From assembly GCA_016839385.1 (NCBI GenBank), contig JAEOUK010000184.1:1-6231 (forward strand): a stretch of DNA of 6,231 nt, read 5' to 3'. The notes under the pieces are model-generated. The model was not told the origin of the DNA, searched no databases, and was given only the letters and a program-made list of their open reading frames with translations. Below are positions 1 to 4,271 of this stretch, in pieces; position 1 is the stretch's first letter; the number at the start of each line of letters is the position of its first letter. The position numbers were made by a program, and so were the translations under genes. This stretch comes from Promethearchaeota archaeon (GTDB lineage: Archaea; Asgardarchaeota; Lokiarchaeia; Sigynarchaeales; MK-D1).

Positions 1-72
1 AATGATCCAGATTTTAGCAAAGAAAGAGATTTCTCTTTAACTCTAAAGAATGAAACAAAAAAAGAAAGATAG
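1..72 (+). CDS. possible C-terminal fragment of a gene entering from the left
   Basis: The plus-strand frame beginning at base 1 stays open for 23 codons and ends with TAG at 70-72. It encodes a charged, hydrophilic tail ending in K-K-E-R. The position is that of a gene convergent with the zinc-ribbon gene whose stop is at 86-88. The fragment is too short to identify. A second plus-strand frame also ends nearby (TAA at 38-40), so the true stop of the upstream gene is uncertain, and the open frame may be chance. Confidence 0.3.
   Translation, partial: NDPDFSKERDFSLTLKNETKKER
57..63 (-). terminator. U-tract terminator of the zinc-ribbon gene pair
   Basis: Seven A on the plus strand are seven T on the minus strand, starting 22 nt past the stop codon of the 86-505 gene. 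Archaeal intrinsic termination commonly relies on such U-tracts. A 7-bp inverted repeat (23-29 with 32-38) lies just beyond and could add a hairpin. If the left-hand gene fragment is real, this element lies within its 3' end. Confidence 0.4.
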
Positions 73-85
73 TGTTATTGCGGAT

Positions 86-505
86 TTACAACCTTAAAGG
101 AGCTCCGCAAATTGGACAATATTGCTCTGAACCTTCTAATGGACCGCCACAAGTGTTACAATAAGATTTTGAGGGTTTAGGTGGTTCCTCTTGTACTTCA
201 ACTTCACTATATGATTCAACTTTACCATAATTTTGATAAGTTACGCCCCGAAGGTCATATCCACATTTATCGCAGAATTGAGAAGTGGTTAAGGTTTTCT
301 CATGGCAGTTGGGACATATGCGAGTATCTTCCCCAGCAAGATATTGAAGAGAGGCTCTTATCGCTTCAATAAAAGTAAGTGCTGGAACAAAAAATACCCA
401 CCATTGCCAACCTACAAGAAATCCTCCTAATAAAAAGAATATCAGAGAGGTAGTTAGAAATGAAGTCCAGGCGGTTATTACTCGATTTTTATTTACTTTT
501 TTCAA
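86..505 (-). CDS. membrane-anchored protein with two zinc ribbons, paralogue of its upstream neighbour
   Basis: A 139-aa protein of unknown function. Residues about 9-31 and 34-56 form two membrane helices. A soluble tail follows with two four-Cys zinc ribbons: C64/C67 with C78/C81, and C116/C119 with C130/C133, joined by an acidic, Pro-containing linker. Both ribbons should lie on one membrane face, probably the cytosol. The N-terminus matches the adjacent 508-1011 protein (N-K-x3-V-x-x-A-W-T-x-F in both), so the pair arose by tandem duplication. The start is TTG at 505-503, only 2 nt after the neighbour's stop. An in-frame TGA at 517-515 precludes a longer ATG start, and no well-placed Shine-Dalgarno is seen, so translation is probably coupled to the upstream gene. 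Family knowledge suggests protein or nucleic-acid contact by the ribbons, but no specific role can be read. Confidence 0.85.
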   Translation of the reverse strand: MKKVNKNRVITAWTSFLTTSLIFFLLGGFLVGWQWWVFFVPALTFIEAIRASLQYLAGEDTRICPNCHEKTLTTSQFCDKCGYDLRGVTYQNYGKVESYSEVEVQEEPPKPSKSYCNTCGGPLEGSEQYCPICGAPLRL

Positions 506-507
506 TT

Positions 508-1011
508 TTATAATTCAACTCCACATGAAGAGCAATATTTTTGTTTCAATTTATCAATATGCATTCCACATAGTTTACAATACTCAAACGCAGGGTTTTG
601 GTATTCAGGATTCGGCGTTACCACAACGGAACCTTCAGCAGGTTCTCCAGGTTTAACCGATACTTGCAGTGCATACCCACAATTGTCACAAAACCTTTCG
701 TCTGGACGTACTTTTGCATTACATTGAGGACAACGCCATAAAAACTTATGACTACAGTGAGGACAGTATTTCTTTTTTTCACTCACTCTTTGACCGCAAT
801 TGGGACATAAAGTTGGTTCCATTGTAAAATATTGGATAGTGGTTGTGATTGCACCAATTAAGGTCCCTCCGATGATAATCCAAATCCACCAACCCCCCCA
901 ATTCCACACTAAACTTCCTAATACATAGAATATAATAAAAACAACTACAAACCCAGTCCAAGCACCTACAACTGCTTCTTTATTTGGTGCTAAATCGTAT
1001 TTATTTCCCAT
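508..1011 (-). CDS. membrane-anchored protein with three zinc ribbons
   Basis: A 167-aa protein, first of a two-gene unit. Two Trp-rich membrane helices cover about residues 14-35 and 40-62. Three zinc ribbons follow: C69/C72 with C83/C86, C94/C97 with C108/C111, and C145/C148 with C160/C163. The first two are back to back as in double-zinc-ribbon (DZANK-like) proteins; the third sits after a Pro/Val-rich linker of about 30 residues. The ATG at 1011 is preceded by GGTGA (1026-1022) at a 10-nt spacing, complementary to the archaeal 16S rRNA tail, so this start is well supported. The soluble part is probably cytosolic. Function is unknown; a scaffold or adaptor at the membrane is the usual guess for this architecture. 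The shorter paralogue at 86-505 follows after 2 nt. Confidence 0.88.
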   Translation of the reverse strand: MGNKYDLAPNKEAVVGAWTGFVVVFIIFYVLGSLVWNWGGWWIWIIIGGTLIGAITTTIQYFTMEPTLCPNCGQRVSEKKKYCPHCSHKFLWRCPQCNAKVRPDERFCDNCGYALQVSVKPGEPAEGSVVVTPNPEYQNPAFEYCKLCGMHIDKLKQKYCSSCGVEL

Positions 1012-1021
1012 TTTTTTTATT

Positions 1022-1026
1022 TCACC
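1022..1026 (-). promoter_or_regulatory. Shine-Dalgarno site of the three-zinc-ribbon gene
   Basis: GGTGA on the minus strand, 10 nt before the ATG at 1011 and separated from it mostly by A residues. The same motif precedes fwdB at the other end of the window. It shows that this gene has a leadered mRNA. Confidence 0.55.
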
Positions 1027-1080
1027 AAAAATCGAACATATCAGAACTTGTTCGTTCTTACTTAGATCACTTAATCAAAG

Positions 1081-1086
1081 TTATAA
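1081..1086 (-). promoter_or_regulatory. candidate TATA box for the zinc-ribbon unit
   Basis: TTATAA on the minus strand, preceded by an A-rich BRE-like stretch (GAAAATAC). Transcription would start near 1055-1058, giving a leader of about 45 nt that contains the GGTGA site. A weaker AT-rich box at 1042-1035 lies at the leaderless spacing but does not fit a gene with a Shine-Dalgarno. Confidence 0.45.
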
Positions 1087-1110
1087 GTATTTTCATAGTG
1101 CCGAATTTTA

Positions 1111-1127
1111 GCATTCATTTTGAATGC
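1111..1127. repeat. perfect 7-bp inverted repeat, GCATTCA-TTT-TGAATGC
   Basis: The two arms (1111-1117 and 1121-1127) are exact reverse complements with a 3-nt spacer. The repeat lies about 25 bp upstream of the TATA box proposed for the zinc-ribbon genes and about 90 bp upstream of the tRNA. It could be an operator or a small hairpin. A 12-bp A6T6 palindrome follows at 1135-1146. Confidence 0.5.
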
Positions 1128-1174
1128 GAAATGGAAAAAATTTTTTAGAAGAGGAGTAACAATCTTCTTAACCA

Positions 1175-1209
1175 TCCTCACGATTAGTTTTCTGATATCT
1201 ATGTGAGGA
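1175..1209. repeat. inverted repeat TCCTCAC-N21-GTGAGGA just upstream of the tRNA
   Basis: Arms at 1175-1181 and 1203-1209 are exact 7-bp reverse complements, ending 6 nt before the mature tRNA 5' end. The enclosed 21 nt contain GATATC. No convincing TATA box stands at the right distance for the tRNA, so this segment must overlap its promoter or its transcribed 5' leader. Its role is not known. Confidence 0.4.
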
Positions 1210-1215
1210 AATTAT

Positions 1216-1353
1216 GGGAAGTTCGTCCAGTGGCTAGGATGTTGGGCTCCAGATCGCGTTCCCGCATAATAAATCTGACGAAAGAATGAAGAGAAATCTG
1301 GAATACGTGAAGCCACCCAATGATCGTGAGTTCAAGTCTCACACTTCCCACCA
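1216..1353 (+). tRNA. tRNA-Trp (anticodon CCA) with a 62-nt intron and encoded CCA end
   Basis: All arms can be read. The acceptor is GGGAAGT (1216-1222) with ACTTCCC (1343-1349), 7 of 7 pairs. The D stem is GTCC (1225-1228) with GGAT (1237-1240). The anticodon stem is TTGGG (1242-1246) with CCCAA (1316-1320). The variable loop is TGATC. The T stem is GTGAG (1326-1330) with CTCAC (1338-1342) around TTCAAGT. The discriminator is A1350 and CCA is encoded at 1351-1353. After intron removal the anticodon loop reads C-T-C-C-A-G-A, with anticodon CCA at 1249-1251, which decodes TGG. Introns between positions 37 and 38 of tRNA-Trp are a known archaeal feature. It lies alone on the plus strand between divergent genes. 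Confidence 0.95.
1253..1314 (+). other. tRNA-Trp intron (between tRNA positions 37 and 38)
   Basis: Removal of 1253-1314, or equivalently 1254-1315 because both junctions have A, gives a canonical anticodon loop. The RNA can fold as a bulge-helix-bulge. C32-C35 (1247-1250) face 1309-1312 with three of four pairs and one C-A mismatch. Three-nt bulges at 1251-1253 and 1313-1315 carry the cuts. An inner helix pairs 1254-1262 with 1300-1308, 7 of 9 including one G-U. The tRNA splicing endonuclease recognises such folds. Confidence 0.85.
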
Positions 1354-1360
1354 AAATCAA

Positions 1361-1394
1361 CCCCTCAGTTTCTTTCGAGGGGATATATATTTTT
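1361..1394 (+). terminator. hairpin plus U-tract after the tRNA-Trp gene
   Basis: CCCCTC (1361-1366) pairs with GAGGGG (1377-1382) across a 10-nt loop, 7 nt after the CCA end. Five T follow at 1390-1394. The position and the U-tract fit a terminator for the tRNA transcript. Confidence 0.6.
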
Positions 1395-1573
1395 ATTACT
1401 TCTGACATGCTAACTAATTAATTTTATTAATCTGTACGTTTATTCTGATTATTCAACTAGGAAGAAAACATAAAAAATCTTAAAAAACTTAGCAGCGAAC
1501 TTATGAGGACTATTTCTATGTTGTATCATGAGGATTATCCTCAAAAAAAGAAAGACATACAATAATAAAAAAA
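1395..1573. other. AT-rich gap between the tRNA and the first small membrane gene
   Basis: No supported gene. A 20-codon ORF (ATG 1503, TAA 1563-1565) has no promoter box or Shine-Dalgarno and a hydrophilic product, so it is probably chance, though it could be an upstream ORF in a leader. TTTATTAA at 1423-1430 is a possible TATA box that would give a leader of about 120 nt for the gene at 1574. A 15-nt hairpin, TGAGGA-TTA-TCCTCA, lies at 1529-1543. The 13-mers at 1501-1513 and 1526-1538 are imperfect direct repeats (11 of 13 match). Confidence 0.4.
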
Positions 1574-1684
1574 ATGGGATATAAGAAACTTAAGTTGTTC
1601 GCTCCGATAACTGTCGGTTTGATCATCTTTGTAATCAGTATCATCATTACCGTTAAAATCTATCAAGTAATTACTACGGGTTGA
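1574..1684 (+). CDS. 36-aa single-helix membrane microprotein (weakly Sec61-beta-like)
   Basis: ATG at 1574, TGA at 1682-1684. The product has a basic start (K4, K5, K7), then P11, then an unbroken hydrophobic helix at about residues 12-27, a K-I-Y-Q exit and a short polar tail. Such a clean charge-then-helix pattern in an ORF this short, beside a second gene of the same design, argues for a real gene. By the positive-inside rule the N-terminus is cytosolic. The segment L-K-L-x-A-P-x-x-V before the helix is loosely like the L-K-x-x-P-x-x-V entry of Sec61-beta helices, but the usual N-terminal part of that family is absent, so this is only a hint. No in-frame start lies upstream before a stop at 1529-1531, and no Shine-Dalgarno is seen. 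Its promoter is unclear; it may share a transcript with the 1741 gene. Confidence 0.55.
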   Translation: MGYKKLKLFAPITVGLIIFVISIIITVKIYQVITTG

Positions 1685-1709
1685 TAGCAATAGTAGAGTG
1701 ATACGTAAT

Positions 1710-1717
1710 TTTAAATT
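1710..1717 (+). promoter_or_regulatory. TATA box for the 40-aa gene, leaderless spacing
   Basis: TTTAAATT lies at exactly -31 to -24 if transcription starts at the A of ATG 1741. The hydrolase and the 2913 gene show the same geometry. A second AT box, CTATATAA at 1719-1726, is too close to the ATG to serve it in this way. Confidence 0.45.
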
Positions 1718-1740
1718 CCTATATAACCAAAATCACCTAT

Positions 1741-1863
1741 ATGTCTAAGAAACCCCAAAAACAAAAATTTCACCTTTTTGATTATATAATGCTAGGTTTA
1801 CTCGTTTTAGGAATAAGTGCATTAATAATTTGGGGAATAGTAGCACTAATTCAGACCGAATGA
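1741..1863 (+). CDS. 40-aa single-helix membrane microprotein (weakly SecE/Sec61-gamma-like)
   Basis: ATG at 1741, TGA at 1861-1863. A basic, polar N-terminus (residues 1-14, with six Lys) leads into a hydrophobic helix at about residues 16-37 and ends Q-T-E. The pattern K-K-P-x4-F, then L-G-x4-G-x3-L-I-I, resembles the C-terminal half of archaeal SecE/Sec61-gamma, where K-K-P begins the linker before the membrane helix. The amphipathic helix that normally precedes K-K-P is missing, and there is one fewer residue before L-G, so homology is not established. A TATA-like box at -31 and no Shine-Dalgarno fit a leaderless mRNA. The reading frame upstream is open to 1702 but has no start codon. A U-tract follows 12 nt after the stop. 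Function is unknown; a membrane-complex subunit or regulator is likeliest. Confidence 0.6.
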   Translation: MSKKPQKQKFHLFDYIMLGLLVLGISALIIWGIVALIQTE

Positions 1864-1865
1864 CG

Positions 1866-1882
1866 AAAAATCCGCTTTTTTT
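1866..1882. terminator. two-way terminator between the 40-aa gene and the hydrolase gene
   Basis: Seven T at 1876-1882 end plus-strand transcription 12 nt past the stop of the small gene. Five A at 1866-1870 are five T on the minus strand, 16 nt past the hydrolase stop. The A5-TCCGC-T7 arrangement also forms a weak hairpin in both directions. Confidence 0.55.
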
Positions 1883-1886
1883 AACA

Positions 1887-2807
1887 CTACATTTTTGAAT
1901 CAAACCATTTAAGGATATCTTGAATAATTTCTGTACGATTTTGCTCATGTAATAGGTCATGGCGTTTCTCAGAATAGATTTTTAATTGAATAGTTTTCCC
2001 CAATCTTTTCAACTTACTGACTAAAATCTTCACATTCTTCCCAAATCTATTAGTTGAATCTTGAGAACCGGTAATTACGAAAATAGGTAAATTATTTGGT
2101 ATCATTTCTCGATGAGATTTTTTATGAGTACGTTTAAATCCCCTAGTAATTTCTGTGGAAAAAATGGTGCTAGGAATCCAACCACACAACGGATCATCTA
2201 TGTAATCCTTTACTGCTTTTGAATCAGTCGATATCCAGTCAAAATTGGTTCCTGAATCTTTAAATACTCTATTAAATTTATCCCATGCAAGTTTCTTAAA
2301 AGTATTACTCGAAGCTACCGGACCTAATTTTTTAATTTCATTTTTTCCAAGCATTTCACCAAATAGAAGAATGTAGAATGGTTGTTGTGATTGAGGAGCG
2401 CTTAATACTACTCCTTTTAGCTCGGTTCCCCACCTAATCATGTAATCTAGGGAGAATTCTGAACCCAAACTATGTCCAAACAAAAACATAGGAAGATTAG
2501 GATATTCTGTTTTCATCTTTTCGGATAGTATTTTCAGATCATTCACTATAAAGTTCCAGCCATTATTATCAATAATCCCAAGTCCTGATGCGCCATTTGC
2601 AGTTTTTCCATGTCCCCGTAAATCAGGTGCATACACGACATATCCTGCTTTAGTAGCATACTTAGCAAATTCGTTATATCTTCTAGCATGGTCTGCGAGA
2701 CCATGGACAATTAATAATAGAGCTTTGGGTGTGGTTTCTGGTTTCCATTTGTACACTTGTATTGTTTTTTCATCTTGTGCATTAAACGTGAAAAATAGCG
2801 ATTCCAT
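1887..2807 (-). CDS. alpha/beta hydrolase, monoacylglycerol lipase / lysophospholipase type
   Basis: A 306-aa protein with the features of serine hydrolases that cleave monoacylglycerols or lysophospholipids. The oxyanion-side motif H-G-L-A-D-H-A-x-R-Y is at 35-44, D-L-R-G-H-G at 62-67 and the nucleophile elbow G-H-S-L-G at 111-115 (Ser113). The acid is probably Asp250 in G-S-Q-D and the base His283 in H-D-L-L-H. The length is typical of the family. There is no signal peptide, so it is cytosolic. The start is placed at ATG 2807 rather than the in-frame TTG at 2813, because TTTTTATA lies at exactly -31 to -24 from the ATG and no Shine-Dalgarno is present, which suggests a leaderless mRNA. The substrate is unknown: in a cell with ether lipids it may be imported or esterified lipid. 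It is divergent from the 2913 gene. Confidence 0.92.
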   Translation of the reverse strand: MESLFFTFNAQDEKTIQVYKWKPETTPKALLLIVHGLADHARRYNEFAKYATKAGYVVYAPDLRGHGKTANGASGLGIIDNNGWNFIVNDLKILSEKMKTEYPNLPMFLFGHSLGSEFSLDYMIRWGTELKGVVLSAPQSQQPFYILLFGEMLGKNEIKKLGPVASSNTFKKLAWDKFNRVFKDSGTNFDWISTDSKAVKDYIDDPLCGWIPSTIFSTEITRGFKRTHKKSHREMIPNNLPIFVITGSQDSTNRFGKNVKILVSKLKRLGKTIQLKIYSEKRHDLLHEQNRTEIIQDILKWFDSKM

Positions 2808-2830
2808 AAGCAAGATAGGATTTTAAAGTG

Positions 2831-2838
2831 TATAAAAA
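2831..2838 (-). promoter_or_regulatory. TATA box of the hydrolase gene
   Basis: TTTTTATA on the minus strand, at -31 to -24 relative to the A of ATG 2807. This is the expected place if transcription starts at the start codon. An inverted repeat (2840-2864) abuts it upstream and overlaps the BRE position. Confidence 0.6.
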
Positions 2839-2839
2839 T

Positions 2840-2864
2840 TTGGAAATGGAAAGTTCATTTTCAA
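2840..2864. repeat. imperfect inverted repeat between divergent promoters, possible operator
   Basis: TTGGAAATG (2840-2848), a 7-nt spacer, then CATTTTCAA (2856-2864). Eight of nine positions are complementary. It lies between the TATA boxes at 2831-2838 and 2882-2889, so one dimeric regulator bound here could affect both genes. The role is inferred from position only. Confidence 0.45.
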
Positions 2865-2881
2865 GGATTTGACAAGTAAAC

Positions 2882-2889
2882 CTTTATAA
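2882..2889 (+). promoter_or_regulatory. TATA box of the 2913 membrane-protein gene
   Basis: CTTTATAA with an A-rich, BRE-like AAGTAAA just upstream. It stands at -31 to -24 from the A of ATG 2913. It would lie too close to the in-frame ATG at 2895 or TTG at 2892 for those to be on its transcript, so this box decides the start. Confidence 0.6.
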
Positions 2890-2912
2890 TATTGATGAAT
2901 TTCTTGAAACCA

Positions 2913-3443
2913 ATGAGTAGTATACTTCCAATGTTAAAACGTGTATGGGCTTTTATTAGACGATCATGGTTTATTCTCATGGTTACTTTGGTATTACTTC
3001 TTTTCTTTATTGGATTGGGCACTGATACACAGTCATTAATGATTACAGCGATAGTAATCCTATCGGTTACGATTGCTGGTTTAATTCTGCAAATAGTCTT
3101 AACTATACTGAAATTTAGAAGTTTTATAACATATTTAGAAAGTCATAGACGTATTGACGATTCATCTGTAGCTCGAGGATTAAATAATGAATTGGTAACT
3201 GTCCGAAGACAATTAAGCGATTTGATGAAAGATAAAAAGTGTCCTGGATTAGTTGTCTTGTTAAAAAACACCTACATTTACTATAATTCAAACACATTTG
3301 AGACATTTAAAAAGCACTTTGAAGATGAAAATTTCACTGAAATCGTGTATACATTCCTTTCTAAGCACTATGATTTGTATAAAAATGAAGTTCAAACAAT
3401 ACGTAAAAGAATGGAAGAAATAAATGAATCTTCTCAATCTTGA
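2913..3443 (+). CDS. two-helix membrane protein with a helical cytosolic tail, function unknown
   Basis: A 176-aa protein not recognised as any known family. A basic N-terminus (K9, R10, R16, R17) precedes membrane helices at about 18-36 and 42-66, joined by a short G-T-D-T-Q turn. The remaining 110 residues are charged and mostly helical, with the last 40 rich in Lys/Glu and possibly coiled coil. Both ends should be cytosolic. Longer starts exist at ATG 2895 and TTG 2892, but the TATA box at 2882-2889 is 23 nt before ATG 2913 and only 5 nt before 2895, so 2913 fits a leaderless mRNA best. Its last 10 bases overlap the end of the convergent metallo-hydrolase gene. The divergent hydrolase may share regulation. 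It could act as a membrane anchor or sensor partner. Confidence 0.8.
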   Translation: MSSILPMLKRVWAFIRRSWFILMVTLVLLLFFIGLGTDTQSLMITAIVILSVTIAGLILQIVLTILKFRSFITYLESHRRIDDSSVARGLNNELVTVRRQLSDLMKDKKCPGLVVLLKNTYIYYNSNTFETFKKHFEDENFTEIVYTFLSKHYDLYKNEVQTIRKRMEEINESSQS

Positions 3444-4255
3444 AGAAGTTCACTAATTTTAATATGCATTCCATCCTGTGCAGCAATAATTTGTGTTGTA
3501 TTCCCCAATTCTTTTTGCATATATTCAACTTGTTGTTCGATTAATTTCCCGTTGGAAGAAGGAGAATCAAATAATGCCCCAAAATGAGTCAAAATAGTGA
3601 TTTTTGGCTGTACAATCTTTAATGCTGGCAATATTTCATCAACACAAGCATGTCGATTACAAGAAATATCCTTAGGTCGAAGAACATTCGCAACTAAAAT
3701 ATCCACTCTTTTATAAATTTCCTTAAAATTTTCGTAAATCTCAGTATCAGATGTGAATCCAATTTGATAAGATTGAGAGATATTGTTTGGATTTGATTGA
3801 TGAATTATAAATCCAAATCCTTCCATGTGACCATGACGCACTTTAGTCCCTTCCATAATTGTATGAGGACTTAGTTGAATCCTTTTTCCCGCCTTCATGG
3901 ATATAATTTCCAATAACAAAGATTTATAATATGGATTTAAACTTTGGATAAAATCTTCAGTTGAAATCAATATTCCTGCAGGAATATTGAGAGATTTATG
4001 TAAAGATTCTATAATTATTGGAGTATCGTTTTGATGATCCGTGTGATTATGTGTTACAACAATCCATTTAGTTTTATGCCGATCAATTCCCATCTTATTC
4101 AATTGGACGATAGCACCAGGTCCAGGATCGATATGGATCTGAGAATCATTGAAAAAATAGATGATTCCACCAGTACTTCGATATTGAGTAGCGGAATGTA
4201 TTCTTCCGCCTCCAGTTCCTAAGAAAACCAACTCGTGATCAGTAAAAGTTTTCAT
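3434..4255 (-). CDS. metallo-beta-lactamase-fold hydrolase, RNase Z-like subgroup
   Basis: A 273-aa binuclear zinc hydrolase of the metallo-beta-lactamase fold. The N-terminus has the strand L-V-F-L-G-T-G-G-G (9-17) found in RNase Z-like members, then I-D-P-G-P-G (42-47). The metal motif H-N-H-T-D-H is at 69-74. Later ligands are probably H141 or H143, D170 in T-S-D-T, H202, and H224 in L-T-H-F-G. The protein is shorter than tRNA-processing RNase Z and no exosite arm is evident, so a small-molecule or phosphodiester substrate is equally possible. The gene starts at ATG 4255, 16 nt after the FmdE-like gene, and could be co-transcribed with it, although TTTAAAAA at 4286-4279 could also drive it separately. 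Its 3' end overlaps the convergent 2913 gene by 10 bp. Confidence 0.9.
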   Translation of the reverse strand: MKTFTDHELVFLGTGGGRIHSATQYRSTGGIIYFFNDSQIHIDPGPGAIVQLNKMGIDRHKTKWIVVTHNHTDHQNDTPIIIESLHKSLNIPAGILISTEDFIQSLNPYYKSLLLEIISMKAGKRIQLSPHTIMEGTKVRHGHMEGFGFIIHQSNPNNISQSYQIGFTSDTEIYENFKEIYKRVDILVANVLRPKDISCNRHACVDEILPALKIVQPKITILTHFGALFDSPSSNGKLIEQQVEYMQKELGNTTQIIAAQDGMHIKISELLQD

Positions 4256-4271
4256 TATTTAACAGATAATC

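Noticed and set aside
23..38. Near-palindrome AAAGAGA-TT-TCTCTTT as a stand-alone regulatory site.
   Set aside because: It lies in AT-rich, possibly coding sequence at the window edge; at most it assists the nearby terminator.
1253..1314. Box C/D guide RNA inside the tRNA-Trp intron, as in haloarchaea.
   Set aside because: CTGA occurs at 1275-1278, but no RTGATGA-type C box is present and the bases before CTGA are not complementary to the tRNA around positions 34 or 39.
1199..1408. Minus-strand ORF of 69 codons.
   Set aside because: It runs across the whole tRNA gene and its terminator on the opposite strand, and has no promoter or family features.
1204..1543. Recurring TGAGGA hexamer around the tRNA as a shared operator.
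   Set aside because: The same hexamer also occurs inside several coding regions of the window, so the frequency is not special.
1745..1960. Minus-strand ORF of 71 codons.
   Set aside because: It is antisense to the 40-aa gene and overlaps the hydrolase end, and crosses the proposed terminators. The plus-strand microprotein reads far better.
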